Assembly: GCF_040760075.1 (NCBI RefSeq) | Contig: NZ_CP142884.1 | Span: 4,836,001 to 4,900,000 of the forward strand | Origin: Sphingobacterium sp. R2 | GTDB lineage: Bacteria > Bacteroidota > Bacteroidia > Sphingobacteriales > Sphingobacteriaceae | Direction of reading: 5' to 3' | Length of the DNA stretch: 64,000 bases | In this document: in pieces, positions 36,537-46,307 of the stretch | Numbering within the stretch: the stretch's first letter is position 1 | Layout of the letters: each line of letters opens with the position of its first letter | Position numbers and translations under genes: made by a program | Notes under the pieces: model-generated | Databases searched by the model: none | What the model was told of the DNA's origin: nothing | Seen by the model: only the letters and a program-made list of their open reading frames with translations

Positions 36537-36875
36537 AAATTTAAATACGAATTAAACAGTAAATAATACAATCTAGTCAGACAAGACAAAATGATGGTAA
36601 ACTACAGTTTACTTTGGTTATTTCCTTTGCATCGTTGCCACCCTTATCTAGATTTATAATTGGATTTATAGTTCAAACTTAGCCGACTTTTCAGTACAAC
36701 ATCATATACAAATCCGTCAAAAAACATATAATTTTCGGTCAAAACCAACTTCGTAATCCACCTAATGCATATTTTCTATTTTGAAAAAGCTAATCTTGTT
36801 ATAATATATATAAAAAATATCCTCTTGATTCTTCTTACAGAACCAAGAGGATGATTAACTTACTGAAACAAATAA
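36537..36875 (-). promoter_or_regulatory. Promoter and direct-repeat operator of the second SusC
   Basis: Read on the minus strand, two direct repeats lie 22 bp apart; in plus coordinates they are CATATACAAATCCGTCAAAA (36703-36722) and CATATAATTTTCGGTCAAAA (36725-36744). The -7 box TAAGTTTG is at 36674-36681, 21 bp from the nearer repeat. No well-spaced -33 TTTG is seen, as expected for an activator-dependent promoter. The transcribed leader is about 135 nt. The terminator of the first SusCD pair (36821-36850) lies at the right end of this gap. The HTCS encoded at 41953-45969 is the likely activator. Confidence 0.75.
36821..36850 (-). terminator. Terminator between the two SusCD pairs
   Basis: CCTCTTG pairs with CAAGAGG (36821-36827 and 36844-36850), extended by a TTCT/AGAA pairing. 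On the minus strand it is followed by ATATTTTTTATA. It lies 25 bases past the stop of the first-pair SusD. Confidence 0.75.
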
Positions 36876-38591
36876 TTAATAGCCAGGATTTTGCTCCAAT
36901 TGTCCATTTGACGATAATATCTCAGACCGTGGAATCGGTAGCCAATAGTGCTTTTCTTCAAATCGGCGTCCTGAAAGCGCTTCCTTGCGCGTATACGTAA
37001 AACCCTCACTATTTTTATCTATAGTAACGCCATAAGCGGGGATATTTTCTGTTACCATCGCAATCTTCCATCTTCTGACATCGTAAAAACGATGCTCTTC
37101 AAACGCTAACTCTACTCTGCGCTCGTAACGCACTTGCTTTCTAAATTCATCTTTTGACTGACCTATAGGAATTTCGGGCATATCGACAGATGGCCGTGTT
37201 CTAACCAAATTTAAAGCCTGTCTCGCTGTTAAGCTACCACCAGCAGGCAACACATCTGGACCATAAGCTTCATTTGCTGCTTCTGCAAAATTCAAAAGGA
37301 CTTCCGCATAGCGGAAGTAATTCCAAGGTTGAAATCCCGCATTACCCCAAGGATTTTGAAGCGGATAAGCATCGTTCATAAATTTCCGCAGATAGTACCC
37401 TGTTTTAGAAGTATTCCAATTGTCAGTTCCTTGCGGACTATCTTGCCCTTTTGGTATAAATGTTTCCACGGCTCTACCCCTGTATAAAGCGCCATTGTAT
37501 AAAATAGTCGCGTCAAAACGGGGGTCGCGGTTAACATAAGGATTTTTCGGATCGTAACCTGAAGCCGAGTTTACGCTGCCGTCCTCATTGAAAGGGGCTT
37601 TTCCATTTTTCATCTCATAGGCATCGACCAAGTTTTGGTATGGTGTATTTCCGCCCCATCCGCCATAGCCATTCGGTCCGTTGGCAATTTCGAGGTGCAC
37701 GTGATTGGCATTTTTGGTGTAGTATCTTGCAAAAATAGTTTCTGGATTTCGATCTGTTAAAAACAACGATTGGTATCCGCCCGTGTATAGCTTGTACTTA
37801 TTAAGGGCGATCACCTCCTGCGCTGCCTGGGCAGCGGCTGCCCAGGTTCCTACATTATACAATGGACTTGCAGCATACAAAAGTAATCTCGCTTTTAAAG
37901 CCATAGCTGCAGCCTTTGTGGCCCGCCCAGTGACCCAGGTTTTGTCGTTATTTTCAGCAGGCAGCTTTTCAATCGCTTCATTCAATTCCTTGATTACATA
38001 ATCCATACCTTCTTGCATGGATTTTCTTTCAAAAAGACTTGCTTTGGTCAGATCATCCTTCAATCCATATACTGTATCTCCCACCAACACAACGCGTCCA
38101 AAATTTCGAATGAGATCATGGTACCTAAATGCTCTTATAAATTGGATCTCACCTTCCAATTGGCGCTTATGCAATGTACTCATCTGTATATTAGCCAAGA
38201 CTTTTTTAGCGTAATTGCACTCACGGATACTTCGGTAGCTACGCCCCCAAAGCGATCCGGCAGCACCCAAATTTTCTGGAGACAATTGTCCTCGGGTAAT
38301 AAGCCAGGTATTATCATCATTCGTATACATGGATTCGTCGGTCAGGGAAGACCACAGGGCATATTCAAATCCGCGACCGAAGCCCGGATTAGTACCATCT
38401 GCCTCATTGGATATTATTTTCTCACCAATATATCTATTGATGACAAAAGCTTCTAAAACGGCTGTATCTGTTTCAATCGCTTCTGTAGAAATACGATCAG
38501 TTGCTGTAACGTCCAACAAATTTTTGTTGCAAGCTGAAAAGATAGTCGTTCCCAAAGCCAAGGGCAGAAAATATTTACTTAAAGATTTCAT
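36876..38591 (-). CDS. SusD/RagB-family lipoprotein (PUL B, first pair)
   Basis: A 571-residue lipoprotein, Cys21 in IFSAC. N-terminal LLDVTATDRISTEAIETDT is the usual SusD beginning. The helical core has LEGEIQFIRAFRYHDLIRNF, and the C-terminal domain has WNYFRYAEVLLNFAEAANEA and YERRVELAFEEHRFYDVRRW. It lies 15 bp after the SusC gene with which it should form a lidded importer. A strong hairpin terminator follows, so this pair can be expressed separately from the second pair. Ligand probably a xylo-oligosaccharide, by context only. Confidence 0.93.
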   Translation of the reverse strand: MKSLSKYFLPLALGTTIFSACNKNLLDVTATDRISTEAIETDTAVLEAFVINRYIGEKIISNEADGTNPGFGRGFEYALWSSLTDESMYTNDDNTWLITRGQLSPENLGAAGSLWGRSYRSIRECNYAKKVLANIQMSTLHKRQLEGEIQFIRAFRYHDLIRNFGRVVLVGDTVYGLKDDLTKASLFERKSMQEGMDYVIKELNEAIEKLPAENNDKTWVTGRATKAAAMALKARLLLYAASPLYNVGTWAAAAQAAQEVIALNKYKLYTGGYQSLFLTDRNPETIFARYYTKNANHVHLEIANGPNGYGGWGGNTPYQNLVDAYEMKNGKAPFNEDGSVNSASGYDPKNPYVNRDPRFDATILYNGALYRGRAVETFIPKGQDSPQGTDNWNTSKTGYYLRKFMNDAYPLQNPWGNAGFQPWNYFRYAEVLLNFAEAANEAYGPDVLPAGGSLTARQALNLVRTRPSVDMPEIPIGQSKDEFRKQVRYERRVELAFEEHRFYDVRRWKIAMVTENIPAYGVTIDKNSEGFTYTRKEALSGRRFEEKHYWLPIPRSEILSSNGQLEQNPGY

Positions 38592-38606
38592 CTGTTGTGT
38601 TCCTCC

Positions 38607-41600
38607 TTAGAATTTTAAATTTACACCTACATTAATAATTCGTTGCTGCGGATAAAATTGTCCGCTTCCGCTACTTCCCTCAGGATCATAATCCTTCACT
38701 TTTGTCCAAGTCAACAGATTGAATCCATTCGCGTAGAAGCGCAGTCCACCCAGTTTCCATCGAGAAAGAACCTCATGTGGCAGGGTATATCCTATTTCGA
38801 CATTTTTTAAGCGTAGGAAGGAAGCATTATTCAACCAAAAGTTATTTCCATACAAGCCTCCGCTGACCGCCGAAGAAGCACGTTCGGGAACCATTGGATA
38901 TGTGCCATTCGGGTTATTAAATGGATTAAATCGATTGTCGGCCCAACTGCTGTAGAAGTTCCCTACCGTACCAGATTCGGGAAGTACATGTTGGCTAACC
39001 CTGGCCTGTCCAGAAAATAATACTGCTGCATCAAAGTTTTTATAAGCCGCATTTAAGCTAAAACCATAGGTGATCTGTGGTATATTTCCATACTTTGTCC
39101 GCAGCATATCATCTGCGGTGATCTTACCGTCCTGATTATAATCCTCGAAAATTAAATCGCCTATTTGCGCACCGGGAGCTTGCGGAGATCCTTTAAGATC
39201 CGCCTCAGTTCTATTTAATCCAATCGCATTATAGAGCAGATAAGTTCCCAAAGGTCGTCCTGTCTGACGTTGGTAATCTAACGTTCCGCTTGCCTCGTCA
39301 ATGAAGATAATTTTACTCTTAGCAAAGGTAAAATTACCCGACATTCCCCAGCTAAATTCTCCCGGTTTTTGATAAGACAAAGTTCCTTCAAATCCTTCGC
39401 TATTCACCTTGCCAATATTCTCCGAAGGGACTAATGGTTTGGAACTGCTCTCTTTATAGGGATTGACAATACCTGAAACTCCCGGAATCGATGCATTTCG
39501 TTCGGTCAGAATATCTGATCTCTTTTGTTTGAAATAGATGGCCTCTAGTGTGAAATTTTTAAGAAATTGTGCATTTAGTCCAACGTCAAGTTTCTTCGAT
39601 ACTTCCCAAGTGATATCAGGATTGGCTAATTTCGCTAATTTAACATTCGGCTCGATCTGGCTTTTCTCATCTAAAAGAGCGACTAGGCCATTTCCTACGA
39701 GTGTATAATTATCAAAATATTGGAATGCATCCACATTATCGTTTCCAAGGCTACCGTAGGAAGCTCTCAGTTTTAAGTCATCTAAGAATCCAATCTTGTC
39801 GGAAAACCAATCTTCTTTGCTGATTCGCCATCCAGCGGATACGGAAGGGAAGTAACCCCAACGCTTGTTTGAAGGAAAAATTGACGAACCATCAGCCCTG
39901 AGCTGTCCCTCAAACAAATACTTTTCGCTATAATTATACGCTATACGGCTAATAACACTTTGACGAGTGTAATTGTTGCTATATCCCGAGTTGAGATAAT
40001 CTGTAGCAGCAGCTCCACCTTGGGATAATTCGGGCAATTGCGTAGACAGATAATTGAAACGCTGTGCGTCAAAATACTCCAAATGTCGTTTACTCTGCTC
40101 ATATCCCACAAAGGCACTTATGGCGTGATCTCCGAATTTCCGTTCAAAATTCAACTTAATATTACTTGTAATCAACGACTCGTTCGTATGCGACTCAGTT
40201 AGTGTAGCTTTATTGTTGTTTCCGCCAACAATCGACTCCTCATAGCTATTTTTCTCTTGATTGTAATTATTTAAAACATACGGAACACTAAAATTCTTAC
40301 TGAAATTAGTGGATTTATCTACTGAAAGAAAACCATCTACAGATAATCCTTCTACCCAAGGAAGTTGATAACTCGCTTTGAGGATACCGTTAAACACCTG
40401 CTTGGGATTGACCACGGTGCCACCTATATCTGTCACCATTAAAGCTGGATTAGAGCCTTCGATGCCCCGTGTAGGCAAGCCATTCGGATAATATGCACTA
40501 ACTGTAGGGTAAGCACGGTAGATCGAACGGAAAATATCTCCAGCCGACGCAATCGGGAATTTGCGGTCTTCTTGTCTGCCCGAAAGCGATAGGCCAACCT
40601 TAAATCGATCGGTTATATTGGCCTCCAGATTTGTTCTAAAATTATATTGCTTATATTTCGTGACACCTTTTTTGTAGATCCCGTCTTGATAGACCGAGCC
40701 TAAGGACATAAAATAGCGGACATCCTCCGTCCCTCCAGCAATAGATAGATTTTGTTGACTTTGTAAGGCGGTATTTTTCAGCGCGACATCAGCCCAGTTG
40801 GTATTCGGATACAATAAAGGATCCGATCCATCCCTAAATTTTTGAATCTGCTCGTCTGAATAGATTTGGTTCATTCCACCTGAAGAGCTGTTACCATAAG
40901 CGATTTCGTTCCGCAATAGCGCATATGTTGCGGCATCCGCCATTTTGGGCAATCTCGTTGGCGAACTAAATCCAAGGTTTCCGCTATAGGTGATGGATGG
41001 CTTACCACTCTTTCCGCGTTTGGTGGTTACTAAAATTACTCCGTTAGCAGCCCTATTACCGTATATTGCAGCGGAAGCATCTTTTAGCACCGAAATACTT
41101 TCGATATCGTTTGGGTCTAGGCGCTCCAGACCTCCGATCTGCCCCGGCACTCCGTCAACAACAACCAGCACATCATTACTACCCGTTGTCGCTTGGCCCC
41201 GCACCGTGATTGATGAACCATCATATCCAGGCTCTCCACTACGATTGTTGATCACCACTCCCGAAAATCTTCCGGCTAATGAGTTGGACAGATTTGGCTG
41301 GGGACTTTTTACGAGATCTTTTCCCTTTACTTCTGAAATGGAGCCCGTTAACGTGGCCTTTCGTTGCGTACCGTAACCTACAACGACGACATCTTCCAAT
41401 ACATGTTCATCACGTTCTAACTGAATAGTTAAAGTTGATTTTCCATCCAATGGAATTTTTAAAGTTTTATACCCGACAAATGATACGACGAGAATACCTT
41501 TATTGGCATTGAGTTCAAACTTACCGGACATGTCTGTCTTGGTCCCTTTACCCGCCCCTTCAACGATAACACTTGCGCCAAGAATCGGTTCGTTTGATTT

Positions 41601-41699
41601 GTTCAAAACCTGCCCCGTAATTTTCCCTTGCTGTGCATATACCAATGTTGGCGCAACGCTCAACAAGGTATAAAGAGAAACAATTTTTAGGTTGTTCAT
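38607..41699 (-). CDS. SusC/RagA TonB-linked importer (PUL B, first pair)
   Basis: A 1030-residue protein. Signal peptide ends PTLVYAQ (residue 23), then the CarboxypepD_reg-like domain, SusC box EDVVVVGYGTQRK (102-114), plug motif SVLKDASAAIYGNRAANG and a C-terminal strand RIINVGVNLKF. The N-terminal 110 residues and the promoter are close copies of those of the second SusC, showing an old local duplication. It lies just downstream of the HTCS gene, on the same strand. Outer-membrane import of oligosaccharides, energised by TonB. Confidence 0.94.
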   Translation of the reverse strand: MNNLKIVSLYTLLSVAPTLVYAQQGKITGQVLNKSNEPILGASVIVEGAGKGTKTDMSGKFELNANKGILVVSFVGYKTLKIPLDGKSTLTIQLERDEHVLEDVVVVGYGTQRKATLTGSISEVKGKDLVKSPQPNLSNSLAGRFSGVVINNRSGEPGYDGSSITVRGQATTGSNDVLVVVDGVPGQIGGLERLDPNDIESISVLKDASAAIYGNRAANGVILVTTKRGKSGKPSITYSGNLGFSSPTRLPKMADAATYALLRNEIAYGNSSSGGMNQIYSDEQIQKFRDGSDPLLYPNTNWADVALKNTALQSQQNLSIAGGTEDVRYFMSLGSVYQDGIYKKGVTKYKQYNFRTNLEANITDRFKVGLSLSGRQEDRKFPIASAGDIFRSIYRAYPTVSAYYPNGLPTRGIEGSNPALMVTDIGGTVVNPKQVFNGILKASYQLPWVEGLSVDGFLSVDKSTNFSKNFSVPYVLNNYNQEKNSYEESIVGGNNNKATLTESHTNESLITSNIKLNFERKFGDHAISAFVGYEQSKRHLEYFDAQRFNYLSTQLPELSQGGAAATDYLNSGYSNNYTRQSVISRIAYNYSEKYLFEGQLRADGSSIFPSNKRWGYFPSVSAGWRISKEDWFSDKIGFLDDLKLRASYGSLGNDNVDAFQYFDNYTLVGNGLVALLDEKSQIEPNVKLAKLANPDITWEVSKKLDVGLNAQFLKNFTLEAIYFKQKRSDILTERNASIPGVSGIVNPYKESSSKPLVPSENIGKVNSEGFEGTLSYQKPGEFSWGMSGNFTFAKSKIIFIDEASGTLDYQRQTGRPLGTYLLYNAIGLNRTEADLKGSPQAPGAQIGDLIFEDYNQDGKITADDMLRTKYGNIPQITYGFSLNAAYKNFDAAVLFSGQARVSQHVLPESGTVGNFYSSWADNRFNPFNNPNGTYPMVPERASSAVSGGLYGNNFWLNNASFLRLKNVEIGYTLPHEVLSRWKLGGLRFYANGFNLLTWTKVKDYDPEGSSGSGQFYPQQRIINVGVNLKF

Positions 41700-41952
41700 A
41701 AAGTAATTATGCTAATTAAACAGTAAAAAATATAATCAGGTTAGAAAAGACAAAAAGATGTCACACCATGGTTTATAGTGGTTATATCAGCGGCATCGCT
41801 GCCCTTCCTCCCAAGATTTATAATTGAATTATAAGCCAAACTTAGCGAGTTTTACCGCACCAAAACATATATAAATCCGTCAAAAAACATATAATATTCG
41901 GTCAAAATCGCTGATTAAAATCACCAAGAGCGTATTTTTTGGCTAATGGAAG
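41700..41952 (-). promoter_or_regulatory. Promoter and direct-repeat operator of the first SusC
   Basis: Plus-strand coordinates: repeats CATATATAAATCCGTCAAAA (41866-41885) and CATATAATATTCGGTCAAAA (41888-41907), again 22 bp apart. The minus-strand -7 box TAAGTTTG is at 41837-41844, again 21 bp from the nearer repeat. A TTTTG lies 16 bp before the -7 box, shorter than the usual spacing. The leader of about 135 nt also resembles that of the second SusC. The geometry suggests a dimeric activator bound on one face of the helix next to RNA polymerase, most likely the HTCS. Confidence 0.78.
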
Positions 41953-44900
41953 TTATTTCCCCTTTCCATCTGATTTTTGGTATTCGGACGGAAGTTTACC
42001 AAATTCTTCTTTAAAACATTGACGAAAATAAATAGCGCTATTGATACCGACCAAGAAGGAAACTTCAGTCACATTGTGATTTCCGGAACGAAGCAGTTCG
42101 GCTGCCTTATGTATCCGGATCTTACGTACCAGTTGATTGATATTTTTCCCTGTAATCCCTTTAAGTTTCCGATACAGTGTGGACTGGCTCATATGCATCC
42201 GTTCTGCTAGCGTAGCGGCGTCCAAAACTTCATCCTGCATATGCTCTTCTACAATAGTGATAAAATCCTGAACGAATGTATTCTCACGCCATAAATCATC
42301 TTTCTCAATCATTTCCCCTTTTAATTCCGACGGATTATCCGATTTTAACTTTTGCAATACAACGGCATTCATTGTTTTTTGCTTCTGCAGAAGATTTTCA
42401 ATACGTTTCAACAATAACATACTCCCAATGGGCTTAGTCAGATAAGAATCAATCCCAAGCTCATAACCACGTTGTCTATCCACATCGGTATCTCTTGCAG
42501 TTAATAAAATAATTGGGATATGACTTGTCACCCGCTCTGCTTTGAGCTTTTCTGCCAAAACAAACCCGTCCATATCGGGCATCATGACATCACTTAACAC
42601 TAAATCAGGAACGACAGCTTGAGCACGCTCAAAACCTGTAGCCCCATTCTCGGCCGTCTGTACATCATAATGATTGCTTAACACCTTCACCAGGTACTCG
42701 CTCAAATCCACATCATCCTCAACCAAGAGTATAAGCGGACGAATAGGATCAAGCGACGGACGACTTTCTTCCACATTTGACGCCGGCTCTTCAGATTTTT
42801 TGGCGACCACTCGATTTAATAAAAATCGAACTGACACTGTTGTTCCGACACCTTCCTTACTGACTACGCCTATCTTTCCTTGGTGGATTGCTGTTAACTC
42901 CTTAACTAAAGCTAAACCTATTCCTGTACCTTGAACTCCAACCTTGGAGATTTGATAAAATTTTTCAAAAATTCGTTCAATATCCTTAGCAGGAATACCA
43001 CAACCAGTATCTTCTACCGTTAATACCGCCCAGTTGGCAAGATTGGTTTCCTCATATATTAGACTCAATCTGATATAACCTGAATCTGTATATTTATAGG
43101 CGTTTGATAAAAGATTATCGATAATCAATTGCATAATTTCGGCATCAAACAGCGTACGAGTTTCAACTTCTGGAAAATCCGATAATATTTGGAGCTGCGG
43201 CTTATTGTTTAGTGTTTTATATTTATGAATAATGTCGTTGAGCAAGTCACGTAAAGATCCGGATTCGAGTACCAAAGGTTTAAATTGTGATTCCACTTTG
43301 CGAAACTCCAGCAGCTGGTTAACCAACGTAAAAAGTCTATTCGCACTTTTCTGTACAGTCTGAACCAAACTTTTATTTTTTGCGGACAGTCCCCCTTCCT
43401 GTGATAAATCATCCAACGGCCCTAAAATAAGTGTCAATGGTGTGCGGAGCTCATGGGTAATTCGCGTATAAAAATTCATCCGCTCCGAGTGCAGCTGCTC
43501 ATCCTGTTGATGCTGCCTCTCTTTGAGTTTCAATTCGGTTTCTGCTTTCATTCTTTTGAAGTAAAAGAAAATGAGTGTATAAACGATAAGCAGTATCAGA
43601 ATTAAATAAACGATTTTAGCGCCTAAACTTAAATATATCGGCGGTGCAATCTTAATAAGCAGTCGCTGGTATGTCTTGGACCATTGCCCATTCTTCATCC
43701 GTGTCCGGATCAACAATTCATGATCCCCATATGGAATATTCCGAAAATCTAGATTCGTTTCATTCCCAAGGAAGATCCAATCATTATTGAGTCCTTGCAG
43801 TTGATAACTGAATTCAACCAATCCATCCAATGCGACATCCATTACGGCAAGTTCGACACGAAAGCTATTCTCCTTATAGTTGAGGTTAATCTCATTTTTA
43901 GGCGAGGGATACTCGTCTTGTTGGGTATTCGACTCACCGGATCGAAAAACAATAAATCGGCTTACCCGGACAGGCGATAACGGAAGATTTGAGGGGATCT
44001 CATTCGGATCAAAATAACATATTCCGTCTTGCATTCCAAAGAACAGCCTATTCTTCAAATCTTTTCCCACGCTACCATTAATAAACCCGCCAAGTGGTAG
44101 GCCAAATGACTGATCATATTGTAGAAAGCGATTTTCTAAAGGTAAGAACCTGAGCATTCCAGACTTCGTCGAACACCAGATGTGACCATTCTGATCCTCC
44201 GCTAGGCCATTGACAAACAGCCAGGCATTGCCGCCAGGAACGGACAATATTTTTAAGTCTCCAATTTTTTTCTGAGACTCCTGTAATGCCAAACCTTGGT
44301 TTGTTGCCACCCAAATGTTATTATTCCTATCACGCAAGAGATAGTTGATGGTATTATTTCGTAACCCATGCTCACTATCCATTCTTCGAATTAATTGATG
44401 ATTGCTGTTGTAGATATAGAGGCCTTGTCCATAGGTACCTACCCACATATTATGCTGCCCGTCCTCGACTAGCGCCCTAGGGGCATAGTCACCTAACATT
44501 GGGTTATTAATCAGCACTTTTTCTACAGTATGTTTTATTGGATCATATATAAATATACCTTGATATCCAGCAATCCAAATTCCTCCGCGGTGATCTTCGT
44601 AAATTGCACGGACTTCTGTCACGCGCTCTCCAAGATCAATTTCATGCCATGTGGACGAGCCAGCATATCTAACAGCTACTCCACCTTTGCGTAAACCTGC
44701 CCAAACATGTTCATTGTGATCGCTAAAAGCAGTCAATATATAATCGTCCGGACTGCCGTCCTTATGCGTTATCTGTTTGTTCAAACGACCATCTGTACCC
44801 ATCTCAATGATACCCGATCCTTCTGTTGTCAACCAAATTGTTTGGCTATTGCGAACGATTATATTACTTACTGTTGCTAGACGATCAGGCAGCATATTTT

Positions 44901-45969
44901 CTTCGGGGAATACATTAAAAAAAGGGTGAATGTGATTTATAACGCCGACACCGCCGCCATACAAGCCCAGCCAAACATTCCCAAATCGATCTGCTGCAAT
45001 ACGTTGGACCATTGCATTATTACCCTTTCCCAAATCGATAGTTTTCAACTCTTTAACGCCCGAGATTTGCTGATCAAAACCATATGCTGGTTGAAAAAGA
45101 AAAAGCTGAGATGATTCGGCGCCGATCCAAATTGTATTTCCAATTTCCTCAATCGTATATACAAATGGTTCATTTCCATTTTTTGATGCTCCTGCCAATG
45201 GTATATGCATAGTTTCACCTGTTGAAGGACAATAGACAGCAAGGCCTCTTCGGGTGCCTATCCAAATGTTATCGAAACGATCACAAAACAGGGCTTTCAC
45301 TTCGTTGTCGGGCAGTTGCCCTTTGGTATTTTGAACAGTCAATCTTTTGGAAAATTGATTAATAGGATTAAATATGGTGACCCCTTCATTTACATGACCA
45401 ATATAGAGTATCCTTTTTCTATCTTCAGCCAATGACCAAATACTATTTTCGGGAAGACCAGGGAAGCTCTTTTTATTGAAACAGCGAAATTCTTTCTTTG
45501 TGATGTCAAAATGCTGTAATCCCTGATGGTAAGTTGCCAGCCATAGATTGCCGTCCGAACCTTTGATCATATCGGTAATATCGTTGGTAGCGATAGACTT
45601 CGGATTATTCGAATCGTGTGTATAATAACTGAATTTATTGGTCTTCAGATCGAGGACATTGAGCCCATTGGCACGCGTACCTATAAAAACTTTTTTATTA
45701 TCGTACAGTAAGGTATTGATTTCATTACTATTGACAGACAATCCATCTGGTTTCTCCGAAGCGTAATAGCTCCTAAATGCTTTGCCCGCAAATCGATTTA
45801 AGCCAAGCTCTGTCGCTATCCACATAAATCCTTCATCATCATGAGCAAGGTCCAATACCTGTTGATTGGTCAGACCATCTTGAATAGAAAAAAAATGGGC
45901 GCGACTAGGCTGCGCAAAAACTTGGCTCAAGTGCCACAGAAAAATAACGACAACTAGCAAATTTTTCAT
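41953..45969 (-). CDS. Hybrid two-component system regulator (HTCS)
   Basis: A 1338-residue one-protein sensor-regulator from ATG 45969, chosen because it starts the signal peptide (MKNLLVVVIFLWHLSQVFAQ). An ATG 48 bases upstream would add a polar extension. Order: periplasmic two-propeller sensor with Reg_prop repeats (for example DGLTNQQVLDLAHDDEGFMW) to about 655; Y_Y_Y domain (about 680-765); transmembrane helix (about 776-800); HisKA with phospho-His839 in HELRTPLT; HATPase (LLSNAYKYTDSG, DTGCGIP, GTGIGLALV); receiver with Asp1127 in LSDVMMPDMDG; and AraC-type HTH (about 1240-1335). HTCSs bind an oligosaccharide in the periplasm and activate the neighbouring PUL. The tandem SusCD genes are immediately downstream. 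Confidence 0.95.
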   Translation of the reverse strand: MKNLLVVVIFLWHLSQVFAQPSRAHFFSIQDGLTNQQVLDLAHDDEGFMWIATELGLNRFAGKAFRSYYASEKPDGLSVNSNEINTLLYDNKKVFIGTRANGLNVLDLKTNKFSYYTHDSNNPKSIATNDITDMIKGSDGNLWLATYHQGLQHFDITKKEFRCFNKKSFPGLPENSIWSLAEDRKRILYIGHVNEGVTIFNPINQFSKRLTVQNTKGQLPDNEVKALFCDRFDNIWIGTRRGLAVYCPSTGETMHIPLAGASKNGNEPFVYTIEEIGNTIWIGAESSQLFLFQPAYGFDQQISGVKELKTIDLGKGNNAMVQRIAADRFGNVWLGLYGGGVGVINHIHPFFNVFPEENMLPDRLATVSNIIVRNSQTIWLTTEGSGIIEMGTDGRLNKQITHKDGSPDDYILTAFSDHNEHVWAGLRKGGVAVRYAGSSTWHEIDLGERVTEVRAIYEDHRGGIWIAGYQGIFIYDPIKHTVEKVLINNPMLGDYAPRALVEDGQHNMWVGTYGQGLYIYNSNHQLIRRMDSEHGLRNNTINYLLRDRNNNIWVATNQGLALQESQKKIGDLKILSVPGGNAWLFVNGLAEDQNGHIWCSTKSGMLRFLPLENRFLQYDQSFGLPLGGFINGSVGKDLKNRLFFGMQDGICYFDPNEIPSNLPLSPVRVSRFIVFRSGESNTQQDEYPSPKNEINLNYKENSFRVELAVMDVALDGLVEFSYQLQGLNNDWIFLGNETNLDFRNIPYGDHELLIRTRMKNGQWSKTYQRLLIKIAPPIYLSLGAKIVYLILILLIVYTLIFFYFKRMKAETELKLKERQHQQDEQLHSERMNFYTRITHELRTPLTLILGPLDDLSQEGGLSAKNKSLVQTVQKSANRLFTLVNQLLEFRKVESQFKPLVLESGSLRDLLNDIIHKYKTLNNKPQLQILSDFPEVETRTLFDAEIMQLIIDNLLSNAYKYTDSGYIRLSLIYEETNLANWAVLTVEDTGCGIPAKDIERIFEKFYQISKVGVQGTGIGLALVKELTAIHQGKIGVVSKEGVGTTVSVRFLLNRVVAKKSEEPASNVEESRPSLDPIRPLILLVEDDVDLSEYLVKVLSNHYDVQTAENGATGFERAQAVVPDLVLSDVMMPDMDGFVLAEKLKAERVTSHIPIILLTARDTDVDRQRGYELGIDSYLTKPIGSMLLLKRIENLLQKQKTMNAVVLQKLKSDNPSELKGEMIEKDDLWRENTFVQDFITIVEEHMQDEVLDAATLAERMHMSQSTLYRKLKGITGKNINQLVRKIRIHKAAELLRSGNHNVTEVSFLVGINSAIYFRQCFKEEFGKLPSEYQKSDGKGK

Positions 45970-46307
45970 AGATACAACATTCACAACACCATAAAATCTA
46001 ACTCCACATTTAACCACAGTTTACTTTCAATTGAGATACACTGCGCCCAGACAGCAAACAGCTCATTATCAAATTAGCAAACAGGTTAAAATATCAAAAA
46101 TAAGGTGTATTACACAATATTTCCTCGTCCAAAGGTTATTTCAGCGCTAAATATACTATATTATTCATAAATGTCGGTTAAACATTTATAAATACAAATG
46201 AATTGAATTCGCAGCAGTAAAAGAAGCGTTTTGCGATCGAATACCTGAAATATTGGTATATTGCAGCTCATTCTAACATACTTGTGGATTACAAAAGATT
46301 ACAATTT

